From the NCBI GenBank assembly GCA_039602395.1, contig JBCNJP010000025.1, positions 99,810,124 through 99,874,123 on the forward strand: DNA of 64,000 nt. Direction: 5' to 3'. The DNA comes from Deinandra increscens subsp. villosa (taxonomy: Eukaryota; Streptophyta; Magnoliopsida; Asterales; Asteraceae). Shown in pieces: positions 1 through 13,592 of the stretch. The notes below the pieces were generated by a model. That model ran no database searches and was not told the origin of the DNA. It saw only the letters and a program-made list of their open reading frames with translations. Within the stretch, counting starts at the first letter, position 1. Every line of letters starts with the position of its first letter. The position numbers were made by a program, and so were the translations under genes.

Positions 1-597
1 AGGTAAAATATATGCAGTCTGCGGATCACATATACTGACATCTGTACAAAAAGTTGTGGATCAAACATCTGCAGACTGTAAGAAGAAGACTGTTGTTTTC
101 CTGAATTGAAGGGGGCGACTAGATGGAGGACACCTGCCGGTGGAGAGTGTCGGCCGGTGGAGGACGACCGCTAGTGGAAGGAGGCGACAGCTTGAAGATG
201 TTAGATGTGGTTGCGCCACATCTGCACTATGAATAGTCCGCGCATACATTTTTTTAATGAAACGTCTTCGAAAAAACAAACAATCTACGGACTTAAATGT
301 CTGCGTGACGCATATATAAAAGAATAAAAAAAAGCTTTTTAAAACATATGAACACTACTCTGATTTTTGACAATACGTGATTATATATGTCATTGCGGCG
401 CGTGATTATATAACTTTTAAATTGCTTTTAATGTTTGTCAAGTCAACATACCACCAAACAAAGAAGTCAATTTTGTTAAGATCTAGTAAAAATAACGATT
501 ACAGCAATTTAACTTACATGACTGATAAAAAACATATATATATAATTAGTCGGTAGATAGGAGTGTTTGGGACTCTTGATGGATTATGGTGGATTAA
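1..597. other. Left-edge intergenic DNA
   Basis: I find no supportable gene here. The first 300 bases contain related forward and reverse motifs (GCAGTCTGCGGA near 13 and CTGCAGACTG near 70), which could be the end of a foldback repeat whose other parts lie outside the window. Open frames here are short and resemble nothing I know. Confidence 0.4.
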
Positions 598-611
598 ATA
601 CCAATTCTATT

Positions 612-924
612 GCCAATGATGTCAATTTTAACTGGTTAGAGGTATGCTGGCCAGTGATAGAAGACTTGAGGTACGCTGGTCAGTGATAAAAGACTTGAAA
701 AATTCAAGTTCGATCCTTGACGTAACCGAGTTTTATCATTAATTCATCGTCGTGTCTACGAGCGATCGGGTTAGTGGGTTTTCACGTAGCTGGTGTAACA
801 TTGGTCGCGTAAGGGCTCCATACGGCTGTGTTGGGCCATCTGACGGTAGCCTTTTACCATTAGATGACTCCGTACGAAGTATCTGAACAATTTTTGTTTG
901 TTGGTCGTTCAAAAGAAAAAAAAA
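612..924 (+). mobile_element. SINE-like retroposon with 14-bp target duplication
   Basis: The element ends in an A-rich tail (about 911-924) and is flanked by the direct repeat ATACCAATTCTATT at 598-611 and 925-938, as left by LINE-type priming. Near 706 a tRNA box-B-like motif (GTTCGATCCTT) is visible; box A is weak. A roughly 30-base segment containing GCTGGYCAGTGATA is repeated inside (about 642-694). No ORF. Assignment as a SINE rests on the duplication, the tail and box B. Confidence 0.75.
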
Positions 925-938
925 ATACCAATTCTATT

Positions 939-2457
939 AGCATATTATCGTTAAAAAAAAACTCTACCAACTTCATTTTTGTAACATAATTAAACTAATA
1001 TAAATAATTAATATATTTTATATATTAAAGTTTTAAAAGAAGTTAAAATTAACGATCTAAATTGGGTTCTATATAGTTGGTTTTTTGATATAAACCATAA
1101 ATCAAACCGTTCGTTACGGTTTGAAAATTTTGAAACCGCCCAACCAAAAGTAATAAATAAAACTGACCATGAAACTAAACCGATGATCGGTTTGGGTGGT
1201 TTCACGGGTTTAAACCAGACAGTGAACACCCCTAACAAGTGAAGTGAAGGAGTGACTTTTCTTTTTCTAAAGAAGTTTTCTTGAGTTTATATCCATGTTT
1301 GTCCATGTGGTTTGGTGGTTTTTATCATTTTCGTCCAATTTTTTTCCTCGTATGATTCTCTTAGGTTTCAAAAAGTTGTCATTTTAGTCTAAATCGTTAA
1401 CACTATTTCTATTTCCGTTAGATGCCCATTAAAGCGAGAGCTATTTTTGTGAATTAGCCAGAGCCTAGTTTGTTTATCTCCTTTATTTAATCATCGTCAA
1501 TTTTACCAGAACCTTAACACCAAAAGATCGAAGCTTTAATTTCTTTAACTATAATACAAGATCGAAGCTTTAATTTCTCTACTGTTATCTGAACATGTGG
1601 TTGGACAAGCTATGTTTGCACGTTATGGACATTCAACAGCCTGTGAACTGTGCAGAAAAAACCTCTAGGTTGAAAAAATCTAAATCTCAAGGCTGGATTT
1701 GAATAAATCTCGAGGCTTGATTTGAGAACTTACCTTTCTTCCACTACACAAAAAGACGATCAGGGTTATTGGATGTCCATGATGTGTGAACATAGCCCGT
1801 GGAACCACATATGGAGAGAATCATGGAGAAATTGAAGCTTTGATTTTATGTTAAGGTTCAAAGAATTAAAACTTCGATCTTGTAATGTTAGGGTTTAAAG
1901 GAAACGGATCGATAAAGAGGATAAGAAAAATTAGATGCATCTTAATTGACATAAATATTCATTAATTTAATGAACATTTAATTGAAATACCACATATATA
2001 TTTTTTAATCTTTTCCCTGAATCATTGATTTTGTGTAAAATCAAATAGTTAAGGATACGTAAATCCTAGTTTACTACATTTTAGTTATAAATACGTTTAC
2101 ATTTTACGGTTATGAAATAAATGCAAAGTGAGATGTATATATATATTTTTTGGAAAACAATTTATGTTTTCCAAAATAATTTTACACAGATTTAACTTGG
2201 GAATTTGAAAATGGATCGATGGACATAGATACCCTACACCGATCCCAGGTTTTCTTCTTTGTTTCGATCATCATTTCTCTCTGAATCTTCAATCAATCAA
2301 CTATTCTACTACTAGCGGGGACAAATCGATCGATATAACATTGTTTTTGCTTCGATTTCGAATTCTAGGGTTTCGCTTCACAGATTTTGGTGCTTTTTCC
2401 GGTGATCTTTGAGCTACCTGCAGATCTGAATTGTAACGATTCGAATTGAATTTCAAG
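939..2457. promoter_or_regulatory. Upstream region and probable 5' UTR of the SAPS gene
   Basis: No coding sequence is supported. The end at about 1225-1235 (GTGAACACCCCTA) resembles a hAT-type terminus, but I found no partner end. The last 200 bases before the ATG at 2458 are T/C-rich and fit a 5' UTR. No promoter element can be placed with confidence. Confidence 0.4.
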
Positions 2458-5400
2458 ATGTTTTGGCGTATGACCGGGCTGTCCGCTACGTCTCCGGTAA
2501 ATTCCAGATTTGTATTCGGTTATCTTTTACGATTGGTTGGATGCTTTTAGATATCGTTAGATCCTGGTTTTGATTAGTTACTAACTAAGCTTTTCTTAAG
2601 TTTATTTATCGATTGGCACTTTTTTTCTTTTCTTTCGGTGAACTAATGATAAAAATGGCAGGAAATGAAAACATATTTTTCTGAATATGATGCCATTTTA
2701 ATGAAAGTAGTGGTGTACTATGAGGTTTTGTTGTTTTCCAGAGCCCTAGACGGTTGAGTGTATTTGAATAGCTGAGCTTATATTTGATCTCTAAAATTGA
2801 GTTTTCTGTGTGTGTGTGTTGGGGGGGGGGGGGGGGGGGGGGGCTGGGGCTTTTCTTTTTTCTGATTGCATGTGTAAAAGGAATCACATCAGTGTTTTTG
2901 TTGACTGCAAACCTATAGCTGGATTTGTTGTGAAAGTTGTTTTTTGATTATTGAGTTGGTGAAATTAATGGAAATATTAATGTGGATATAATGGCTCCAT
3001 TCTGAATGGCTATACCTGATTGATTGCCTTTAAGTTCCATCTCCAAGATGTACATGAGAAAATGATGAAGGACTATATATAGCACACATACTAACCCAGA
3101 CTCTGGCATCCATGTTTGATAACAGCTGCATAACCCATAACCGTAACTAAGATCAAAACCCAATTAGGATGTTCTGTAGACCCATGTAAATTTCTGTTTT
3201 ATAATTTTATTCAAGCCGCCTGGAAGTAGCCATTGCACATGCATACACCATTACACAAATAGCAGCATCCGACTTCACTTTGCAGCAATGGGACATCCTT
3301 TTTTGCACAGTCAGAAGATCTTTACAGAAACAATCACATGCTCTTATTGAATCATAAAGCAGTAGAAGCATGTCTGTATATCTGGCTTACTCTCACATTT
3401 TTATAGGTAGCAATCTCCATAGGCAATTCTACTTTTAATTAGTTCCTTTGTTTTGTGCTTTATTTCCAGCAAAAGAGTTCAATCCATTTCATCTCGTAGA
3501 CAATGAGAAAATTGCATATGTCCTACTCCAGAGTTCTTTGTTTCGCAGTTTATTTATCTACTTTTTTACTTATTTTTCCAAATCTCATGTTGGGCTTTGC
3601 TTCTCAGGATATTCTTTTCTGTTTTTTTCTCCCACACATGCTTTTCACATTCTTGAAATGCACAACCCACGTGACTTTCTCCTAAATCTGTCGTAAACAA
3701 AGTAAAATTTTCTTCTGCCATATCAATTTCCCTTCTTTTTTTCTTTTTGTAATTTGTAGCTAGATCCTAGGCTGAGTCTCATTACCTATGTTCTTTCTCC
3801 TGGTCATATTACTCCATTAGTTTTAGTTTGGCTGTTAATATTTTACTTCTGATTACCTTTTATATTTCATTGTCTATACGTTCTAGGTTCTACTGAATTT
3901 GTATCAGTGAACACCAAAGGTGTAGTGACTAGTGGTCAGTTTTCTAGTCAAATGAAAGGCATTACTCCAATCCATATTTTGAAACTTTTTGGAACAAATG
4001 AAGAAGGTGTGATGGAAAGTAGACAGCTAAGAATGGATCTGATTGGATCTTGTTATTAATTGAAGATCTGTTTAAGGTAGCTGTTTCAGTTATGAAGGAT
4101 TGGACAACCAATTTGTAGATCTGGAGGAGTGAAACATGTCATTGTTTCTGAACTTGTAGTTGTAGATGGAAATTTGCGTACCTAGACCACAAATTGGAAT
4201 TTGTGTGATTCTACATGATCCTAGTTGGATTTTTGAATCTGCATGGTAATGTTGTTAATTTTGCAGTTATGTGTGTGTACTTTGTTTGTGTTAGTGCCAA
4301 GGATATTGAAAAAGTCTGATACAGGTTAGTTGTTTGTAAGGATAGGTAAACTCAGATGTGATTGTCATATAATGTACCTTACTTGTGATCCAAATCATTA
4401 ATCAATGATAAGACTCTGATGCCGATATGTGATTTACTTTTTCTTTAACCAGTCCTAGAGATCATATATATATATTTTTTAAATCATTCCAGGTGGACAC
4501 AATTTTGGACAAGGAAAATTTTACTTTAGAGGAGCTCCTAGATGAGGATGAAATAATCCAAGAATGCAAAGCTCTTAATAACCGGCTTATCAATTTGTAA
4601 GTCTCATATGTGAGCTAGATTGTACTCTGGAATCTTCTATCATAGTATCATATTGTGGTCTCTTGTGTTTTATGACACTTATATAATGGTTCATAACTTA
4701 ATTTCCTAGATTTCGCATTAGGCCCTTAATGTTTTGGCTAAGCAACCCTTAACTATATTTGTTACATGGTAGACAGCTTGCTGGTTTTGCAAATGGTGAG
4801 CATGGTTTGAGTCCTCCCTTAAGTATGTAATCTCTTAGTTTACTTTCATATGCCTATTGGTTGCTCTTGGTTCTGATATTGAAACTTTCGCACTTGTAAT
4901 TACATGATCTTGCATGATTCTGTAATGTTTGAAGTTAAATTATAATAATTGTGCCCCACAATCATAATTGAGCACAGTAAAAGCAAACTTACTTGTGGTT
5001 TAGTTTTTAAACTTGAAATTGTAAGTTATTTTTTTAAGGATTATTCTGGTGCTGCTCTTTTGTTCATCATTGATGTTGGGGAAACTTCTTTGTCGTATGT
5101 ACCTAATGGTGGGCGGTGGCATGATGCATAGTGCTCATAATACTCTTGTGGTAGTTTAAAAGTTGATTTTAGTTTAATCAGTTTCTATTATATCTAGTTA
5201 ATATCCATGTCTAGAGTTTGTAACATGTAGTATATACTTTAACTATCATTTGCAGTTTAAGGGAAAGGGTTCAGGTTGAACAACTTGTTCGGTACATAGT
5301 GGAAGAAGCTCCAGAAGATGCTGAAAAGGGGCGAACTTTTAAGTAGGTTTTTGTTGGCCATAATGTAAAATAAGTTGAATTAACAATAATATAACAAGTA

Positions 5401-8400
5401 TTATGCTGCTCTAGGTTCCCTTTTATTGCTTGTGAGATCTTTACTTGTGAAGTCGATATCATTCTCAAAGCCTTAGTGGAGGATGAGGAGGTACAGAAGA
5501 ATTGATATATTTTTTTAAAGTTTATTTAGTTGAATTTCAAAATCTAGAAGTGTGAAGTAAGTTCTTTGTATATTGTTGCAGTTGATGAACATGTTGTTCT
5601 CCTTCCTTGAACCAGAACGCCCTCATAGCACTCTACTGGCTGGCTATTTCAGTAAAGTAAGTTCATTCGGTTGTCATTTTAGTTTTTCTTATAGTATATT
5701 AGTCTGTTATCTTGAAGGAAATCTTTAGTTTTAATATTCCTTTCTCATATATGCATTATACTTTTTTTTTTCAACTTTGCTTGCTCTGATTGCTGATGTT
5801 TTGTTTTTATTCTACAGGTTGTTGTATGCCTATTGTTGCGGAAGACAGTTTCTTTAATGAACTATGTCCAAGTAAATTGCCAATCATTTCAAACTCTACA
5901 TAAGTGTAACTTATTTTTTGTATAGTACTTTCATTTCACTTGTCAATATATTATCTATGAACTGTTTATGATTTGGTTTCCAGGCTCATCAAGATATTAT
6001 CAAAAAGCTGGTTGATCTAATAGGAATTACATCCATCATGGAGGTGAATTTTCTAATGTTACTACTTTTGCCAACGTAGCCACACCCCTCTGATTTTTTA
6101 TTCTTATACAGGTTCTTATTCGTCTGATTGGTGCTGATGAACATCTTTACACAAGCTATGTAGATTCAATGCAATGGCTAGAAGATACAGATGTGTTGGA
6201 GATGATTGTTGATAAGTTTAGTTCCACGGTAAGTTGAGTTTCTATCTAGTGAATAGGTATTACCGGTAACTATGTTATCATGTTTGACAGTAAATATTTT
6301 TACTCGATATTACATAAATGGTCACACATTGATGTTGAAGGCAAATTTTGCGACTTTAAAGTTTATTTAAACCAAAATGCTAATATTAGCTGTTCATATA
6401 GTAGGCAATTTTGCAATTCCTGTTGAAACCATGTTTCCTCATTGTCTGTATCTCAGCAAACATGGCTGATAGGTGTCTATTTTTATCGTATGTTAATTTT
6501 ATATTTTTAGGAAATTTGGATTTATGAACTGATAGCTAAAAATTACAACTTAACTGTTGAAGGATTGTCCTGAAGTGCATGCCAATGCAGCAGAAGCACT
6601 TTGTGCTATAACTAGATATGCTCCGCCAGGACTGTCTGCCAAAATATCCAGCCCGAGGTTATCATCTAAATAGCTACTTTTGAAGAATACAGTTTTCAAC
6701 TAGTCATTTAATGACGACATGAAAATTTGACGTTTTCATGTTTGACTTCACAGTTTTATAGCAAGATTATTTCGTCATGCTTTGGAGGAGTCACGGCCAA
6801 AATCAGTTTTAGTCCATTCATTGTCTGTGTGCATATCTTTATTGGATCCTAAGAGACAGACCTCGGGGACATATTACATTTACAATCGGCAATCTACACA
6901 TGGATCTGTAGTAACAGCAAAACCTGAGACTGTGGAAGGCATGTTGGAGAGCCTAGGTATTGTCACACTGAGTCAGCTTTTGAAACTATAATAAAGGGAT
7001 TTTTTTAAACCTTTTTGTAGCAGCTTTTGCAAATTTTCGCCACATCACATCTGCATCATTTTGTCACATTGTGTTCAATTATAAGCTAGTTTCTTGTGAT
7101 GTTGGTAAATATATTCAGAAGAGTGGCTTTAAAATTTACAGGAAGTTTGTTAAAGCTCTTGGATGTCTCAGCAGAAGGAAGTGTTTTGTTCACAACATAC
7201 GGAAAGCTGCAGCCACCTCTTGGGAAAAGTCGCCTCAAGGTTATCTTTGTTCCTTAGCTTTAGGTGGCACTAATTACGGTTTTGGTCACTTTGTGATTGT
7301 TTGTGTGTATATATAGTAGTAAAATTTAGGGAAATGTCAGAAAAACTCCATGGAGTTTTGTTAATTCGCAAATAAGTTAGTGCCCTTTATATTTTGCATG
7401 ATTAAATTCCGTAACTCATAAGACCTCACCAAAAGGTCCCCTAGCCTTTGTTTTTACTAAGTATTTATTTGTAGCATGATTGTCATTTGTCACTGAACTT
7501 GTAAAAACTCAAAAGATTTCCCTGAATTTTACAAACAAAAGATGTTTTCACTAAGCACATAAGCTAAGGTTTATTTCATGTAAAAATTAAGTCCAGGCAT
7601 TTATGCGTGAGTTCAGCAGAAATCCATTGGGTTTTTTCATTGTTTGCCCCACAATTTATAAGGCAAAATAAACGATTTAAAGTTCTGTATAACTTTGTAA
7701 ACTGTAAGAATTAGCTAGCATTGGCTATTTTTGATACTGTCATTTAAAATAAACTGTTGGTATCTAACAATGGAAAATTTCAGATTATTGAATTCATCTC
7801 AGTCCTAATGACTGTTAGTAGCGAAGCTGCTGAGAAGGAGTTAATTCGAATTGGTGCCTTAAAACGTATTCTAGAATTATTTTTTGAGTAAGTTCATTTC
7901 CACTTGTCCCTTTTATCTCCTGTATTGTTCTGTGTAAAATATATAGATTTATTTTAATCCACCTCTTTTGTGTTGACTTTAGGTATCCATACAATAACTT
8001 CGTTCATCACCACATCGAACAAATAATAGATTCTTGCCTTGACAGCAAGTACGATGCACTCATTCAACATATTCTTGAAGATTGTCATCTTGTCAGGAAA
8101 ATTCTTGATGCTGAGAAGGATTGTGCATTGGATGCTAATCCAAAGAATGTAATATGCATATTTCTAAAACTATCATGATTATTGTTTTTATAAATGCTCA
8201 TGATGATGTTTGAAGTAAATATTATTAGAAGTTAATCAAATTCAGTGAATGTTCACATGTTGCAGCCGGCACTCCCTGCAGAAGGAAGAACACCACCCAG
8301 GATAGGAAATGTTGGGCATATGACACGTATAGCTAACAAACTTATTGAACAAGGGGCTAATAACACCTACATAGAGTCATATTTGCAGGTTTCCCCATCT

Positions 8401-10880
8401 CTTTGTCTTTTCTGTCATCTTAATTTATTTTCTACATATTTTTGAAGTATTTATTATTTTCTTAGCATTTGGTTCAAAATTAAAATGATTCTTTTTTGAC
8501 AGGGTGACAGTGAATGGGTAGAGTGGCATACAGGTGTACTTACTAAACGCAACACACTTGAAAATGTATACCAGTGGGCGTGCGGGTGGGTATTTTACAG
8601 TCTGACTATTATTTCGTGTCAGATTATGTAGACATCGGCTTTTAGCCTACTATTTTGGTTTTGTGTTTAATTAAATTGAATATTGAATTACTATTTTTTG
8701 AGTTATTTTGTCAGGCAGTATAGTGGTTCTGACAGCTCTAATATCTATCTATTTATGTTACAATATATGCACTATTTTGTTGGGATTACTTATTTATTGA
8801 TATTCTTTTTCTATCTAACCATTTAACAGGAGACCTACTACACTTCATGATCGTGGCAGAGATAGTGATGATGATGATTACCAAGACAGAGACTATGATG
8901 TGGCAGCTTTAGCCAATAATTTAAGTCAAGCGTTCCGATATGGTATCTATGAGAATGATGATAATGATGAGGTATACCACAAATTAGCCATGTTCTTGTG
9001 GTTTCTTATTGGTTTTTATATTTTTCATTTTAGACCAAAATGAATCGTGTTTGGAGAGGGAAACTGTCGGTATTCTAAACCTGTAATACATATACTTAAA
9101 ATCTTTTCTCAAACATGAGTTGCTTATGTTGAATTAATAGAACTTTCTTTTTATCTAACCTCCTGCTGTGTTCAGGCACATGGCTCACTGGAAAGAGATG
9201 ATGAGGTATGTGTGTATCAATAAGTCTTGATAAGTGTCTTGCATTGTGTTATGACCCCTAATTTAGTTGGTTTTATTACGTTTGCCATTATCTACAATAA
9301 TTGTTATAGTAAACCAATGTGACTTACAGAAGTTCAAGCCTTCTGTTTTGTAACAAAAAAACCATACTCAACTGTTAATATTTCATTTACCATATTTATA
9401 TAATTTTTGAATTTGTAATATGTGAAGGCAAATAAAAGTTTAAGCACCAATGATCCCTAGCTCAATTGGCTAAGGTGAGGTACCCAATGACATTAAAAGT
9501 GAGAGGTCTTGGGTTCAAGTCCCACCTGTGACAAAAAAATAACAAAAAAATAAATGGGGCTTACAGGTTGGGCCAGGGGGTTTTCTCACCTATGGTGAGT
9601 TTCCTCCTGACTGGGAATGGAGATGATCGGGTGGATGGGTAGTGATCCAATTTTGCCATTCACAAATAAATAAATAAATAAATAAAAGTTTAAGCTGAGT
9701 GAAAGATGTCTATACTTTTGCAGGATGTCTACTTTGATGACGAATCTGCTGAAGTGGTTATATCTTCACTTCGACTAGGAGATGACCAGGAAAGGTATGC
9801 TGTTTATATTCATATGATAAATAAACAAAAAATTCAAAATACAATATTTTTATTTTTTTTTCAGTCACAAAGTAGAAAGCTATGCTTAGCTGGTATGAAA
9901 AAAAATTCAATGCTTTTTGCAAACCACTTTATAATGTTGCAGCATGTTAAAATATATTAAGGCTAGGCCCGTTAGCTTTGCCCATTTAGGATTAGGGTTT
10001 TGTATTATGTCTATATAGGGATAGATTGTAACATTCTAGAAATTATCAATGCAATATCTTTGATACCATTGCTAATGGTATCATTGTAACAGTGCTGTTA
10101 AGTCTAGAGATCAACTAGAGGGTGTGTTTACAAAATCTCTTAGAGGTCCTTGGGCTTAATTCAATATATATGCATACCGTTAGATTGTGACAGACTAGAA
10201 TATATCAATGAAATATCACTTTTACCTTCACAGAACAGATCATATTTTGCATATTGATAGGACCAAAACCACATCTGACCTCACAAGTGTTTTGAATAGA
10301 CAGTCTGAATAACAGAAAATTAAAGTTATAACCTCTTAACGTTTATTTCAGCGGGTCACTTTTCACAAATTCAAATTGGTTTGCTTTTGAGGAGGAGAGG
10401 GTGGCTCATGAACAATCAACCAGTGCAGTAGCTTCTCAGTCACCAGACACCGGCGGTGCTACGGATGGCAATGATGGCGGTGGTGACATTACTTCCGGTG
10501 ACAATGATAAAGACTTGGTTGATTCTGCAACATATGAGGTCCCCGAGTCAAAACCGGGACCAGATGACACTGCTATCAGGAAATCAACCGGGGACTCAAC
10601 ACCAGGTGAGGGTGATAAGCCAACTGAATGGATCGAATGGAGAGAATCAGTCCAACCAGAACCATCAACTGAAACTTCGGTTACAACCACCGAGACCGCT
10701 GAAACATCTCAGGCTGCCACCGATAGCCTCCTCCCAAATGGTAATCTTGAGGTTCCCTCAATTGCTGATGATGGTCCTATCAAAGGGGAGGTTTCTCCGC
10801 CATCTTCTCCCACCGACAAGTCGGAGGCTGCGACTGATAGTGGCGGCATAACCAATGTTGAAGGAAAGCCAGCAGAGTAA
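2458..10880 (+). CDS. SIT4/PP6 phosphatase-associated SAPS-domain protein
   Basis: Predicted regulatory subunit of a PP6-type (yeast Sit4) serine/threonine phosphatase. Nineteen exons join in frame to 751 residues: 2458-2496, 4493-4596, 5256-5342, 5415-5490, 5582-5656, 5818-5871, 5984-6043, 6112-6228, 6563-6657, 6754-6956, 7142-7239, 7784-7887, 7983-8148, 8266-8388, 8503-8585, 8830-8971, 9176-9205, 9724-9794, 10352-10880. All introns are GT..AG. The N-terminus (MFWRMTGLS, then FTLEELLDEDEIIQECKALN) and the helical-repeat body with EYPYNNFVHHHIEQII are typical of SAPS proteins. The C-terminal third is acidic and low in complexity (DSDDDDYQDRDYD, later Ser/Thr/Pro-rich), as usual. Exon 17 is a 30-base microexon. 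Introns carry a 23-G tract and a SINE. The start is the first ATG and matches plant homologues. Family assignment is firm; the phosphatase partner is inferred from the family. Confidence 0.95.
2821..2843. repeat. 23-base poly-G tract in SAPS intron 1
   Basis: An uninterrupted run of 23 G follows a GT-rich stretch in intron 1. It could form a G-quadruplex on the sense strand, and its length is error-prone in any assembly. Confidence 0.95.
9446..9679 (+). mobile_element. tRNA-derived SINE in SAPS intron 17
   Basis: Pol III boxes are clear: box A-like TAGCTCAATTGGCTAAGG near 9468 and box B GGTTCAAGTCC near 9512. A body of about 140 bases follows, ending in repeated AAAT units. The 15-base duplication AATAAAAGTTTAAGC flanks the element at 9431-9445 and 9681-9695. 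The insertion lies between the 30-base exon 17 and exon 18, and the right duplication ends only 28 bases before exon 18. Confidence 0.88.
9945..10092 (+). mobile_element. Possible LTR-like remnant in SAPS intron 18
   Basis: The stretch starts TGTTAAAATA, contains a TATA-like TCTATATAGGG near 10010 and ends GTAACA, the plan of a short Copia LTR. I find no matching target duplication and no internal domain, so this is tentative. Confidence 0.3.
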
Positions 10881-11854
10881 GAAGCAAATCTGCTGGGAGT
10901 GGGTTCGTTGATATAGCATTGTCCGGGTGGTAGGACAGGAAAACAGCGACTTTTTCTTGTGTAATTCAGACTAATTATGTACATTAGTGATGGAGCATAT
11001 GGTTGAAGTAGGGATAATGATTCTTTCCCCCTTCATCGGAAACAGTTTTCTGATGGTGGGGTTGTCATTCGAAACGAAAATTCTCTTAGCAGATGGTTGT
11101 ATGTTATGTTAACAAGCCTTATGCTCCTAGCTTTACACCCCCGTTAAGATTCTTAATGTCTAAATTTCATTTATGAATGATAAAATAAGATAATCAAATT
11201 GGTTTGCTTTTCGAGTTGTAAGTTTCTATGTTGAATTTAAATTTATCTTAATATCTATTGAAGGGCCTTGGGTCGATTTAGGATTACTGATAGTTAGGTT
11301 GTTCGTTTCTTCACAAGCTTAGTGAGCTAACACAGCCTAGATTTTTAGCGATTTTCTTCTCGTTGTAGCTATTAAGCAATACTTTCACAAGGCGGAAACC
11401 ATCAACTGAAATACTTCATATTGATCATTGCTTCAGATTTTGATTTATGGTTTAACTGTTTGTAAACATGAAGCTTCTGCAATTTAGGAACTTTTCATAC
11501 CAGATCTATTATCAAGTCAATTAACCAAAGAACTGTTCAAAGCAAATTCTGTTGAAAAAATTAACCAGAAAAAGAAATATCAACTAGCATCTTCAATACA
11601 ACAAAAGCATTAGGTAGGTCACATTAGACAGGTTCATGTCTATTTTATTTCTTTGAAGGTAATGATTACTGTTACATATGAGAGGTATATTTATATGCTA
11701 AACTAAATCAGGGCAGCCACTTGAGAGATTTTGATTACAATTACATAGAGTTGCCCTTGAATTCCTCCTTGGAGGCGATGATAACCAACTCCTCCACTCA
11801 ACAACGTCCTCAAATTCCTTCTTTGTGTGTTCGATTCTTCATGACGGCTTGATC
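10881..11854. other. 3' UTR and downstream flank of the SAPS gene
   Basis: The first 300 bases are probably 3' UTR; AATGATAAAATAAG near 11175 could serve for polyadenylation. Nothing coding is seen after it. Confidence 0.4.
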
Positions 11855-12861
11855 CATTGACGGATTCAGAAACTTCTATTAGTGGGTGTAAAAAATGAGT
11901 CACATTAGAAAGGGTAAGATCAGAACATATCAAATTAGAAGGGGTCATATAGAACAAGCAGGGTTAGAATGTGTCGGGTGGAAACAATTCTCATAACTTT
12001 ATATACACTAGTCGAGCACTACTAAGACCAAAATAAGTTCAACCACAACTTTTTGGTAGGGGTTCAAGACTAGTAATTATATTAGTTAATATTAAATTAA
12101 CTAAAGTCTGAAATAAGAAAACTAAATAATTTAACATATATACACAAAATACAAAGACATTCGTTAATAGGTATAGTCGTGTAACATATTTTTTTTTATT
12201 TTTTTTTTTATCCGAGCTTAACAATTTTAGTTTTAGCAAAATTAATATTTTTGTTTTTTATGTTACACTTTATTAAAACAACTTTTTTTATATACTTGTA
12301 TTATTATCATGTGTAGACTTGTAGTAAAATCTAATTATAAAACTAAATGCATTTATTAGTGAGGTGATTCACTAGTCTGTTGAACAATTGACAACACTAA
12401 GAGACAAAGCAATAAAAATTAGAGACCGTTATTAAATTACAAGTCATTAACCACATAATAGATTCCACATTTGTTGCTATTTTTCATCTTCTACATCCCT
12501 ATACTTCTTTTTTTTTGAACGGCTAATATTTATTTACAAATCTACATCAAATACCCCATTGCCTAGGTTTGAACCCAGGACCTCCAACTAAGAGGACAAA
12601 ACCTCTACCAAGTGGACTACTCCCACATTGGCTACATCCCTATACTTCTGTTCTCCTCTTATTTTCGTTGCCGTCTTCCTCCACAAGAATTTTCAATTAT
12701 GAACCACAAGACCATGTAATGTTCTACAGTTTCATTTTAAAGTCTTTGGTGCCTTGAACAAAAACTCGTGTCTAATCAAAAAATGCATCTAAATTACAAC
12801 ACCAATTTATAGTTGAATGGGTGCTTTGGACCCCACTCACTATTCCTTCGGCCCGCCCCTG
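11855..12861. mobile_element. Old hAT-like non-autonomous element
   Basis: The right terminus reads CCGCCCCTG, the inverse of the CAGGGGCGG end of the elements at 33761 and 49630. The left terminus CATTGACGGATTCAG is a decayed form of the same end. Flanking 8-mers GCTTGATC (11847-11854) and ACCTGATC (12862-12869) match at 6 of 8 positions, as for an old hAT target duplication. No transposase is seen. A SINE is nested at 12509-12641. Confidence 0.6.
12509..12641 (-). mobile_element. tRNA-derived SINE with 18-bp target duplication
   Basis: On the minus strand a box A-like AGTCCACTTGGTAGAGG and box B GGTTCAAACC lead a short body ending in an A run (the T run at 12509 on the plus strand). CTACATCCCTATACTTCT flanks it at 12491-12508 and 12642-12659 without mismatch, so the insertion is fairly young. 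It sits inside the decayed hAT-like element and therefore post-dates it. Confidence 0.9.
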
Positions 12862-12869
12862 ACCTGATC

Positions 12870-13592
12870 GTTTCTTGGGTGTTAAACTTGATGTTTACCT
12901 ATCATAAACACCACAAACCAGTTAATATTTACGTAAATTAAGCAATTGAAATCCCATTGGAATAAAAGCTTTTACACAATAATTATATTTTTTTGGGCCT
13001 GGACCCATCGCATGTCGCGAGGACCAGACCAGACCCTCTCGTGTACCGCCAACTCATTCGCCGGCCACGATGTTTGTAACCACACTCCTCACATGGCGCG
13101 AGGAGTCTCAAGGGACAAAAAGTTCCATGATTTCTTATAATTAGCTAGATTTTCCTACAATTTCACTTTAGTAAATTCTTTTAATTTCCATGCAATGTGA
13201 AAGTCTCAGTTTAAACTTGAAACCTTCCAAAGTTCTACATCAATTTCAAACATACAATTTATCCATAATAGGTCCATTTCCGTGAAATCAACCAACCCAT
13301 TATTGTCCTGTTTGGCAAATGCGAGTGCCAATGCATCTAAATTCTTATATAAAGATTTGGGATTCGTCCGGACACATTGTAAATCATTTAAAATCAATTA
13401 TTAAACATGCGATTCATTCTATACCCCAATTTTACCATAGATTTCTTATTATCTATAGTTTATACCCAGTTTTGCATTGGATTTCCCATTGTCCATGGCT
13501 TCACCCAAGACGGTTTAAATGACAGAACATCACTAATGGAAGTGTCCGATGGTAATACCCAATTTTCTAATAGTTATTACTTTATAGAATAA
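12870..13592. other. Intergenic, no feature recognised
   Basis: No ORF with recognisable similarity. A GC-richer patch at 12985-13100 stands out from the AT-rich surroundings, but I cannot assign it. Confidence 0.4.

Noticed and set aside
61..279. 72-residue Arg-rich minus-strand frame
   Set aside because: No similarity recognised and it lies in repeat-like sequence.
10436..10984. Antisense and alternate frames over the SAPS last exon
   Set aside because: Shadows of a low-complexity coding exon; the plus-strand frame joins in phase to 18 upstream exons.
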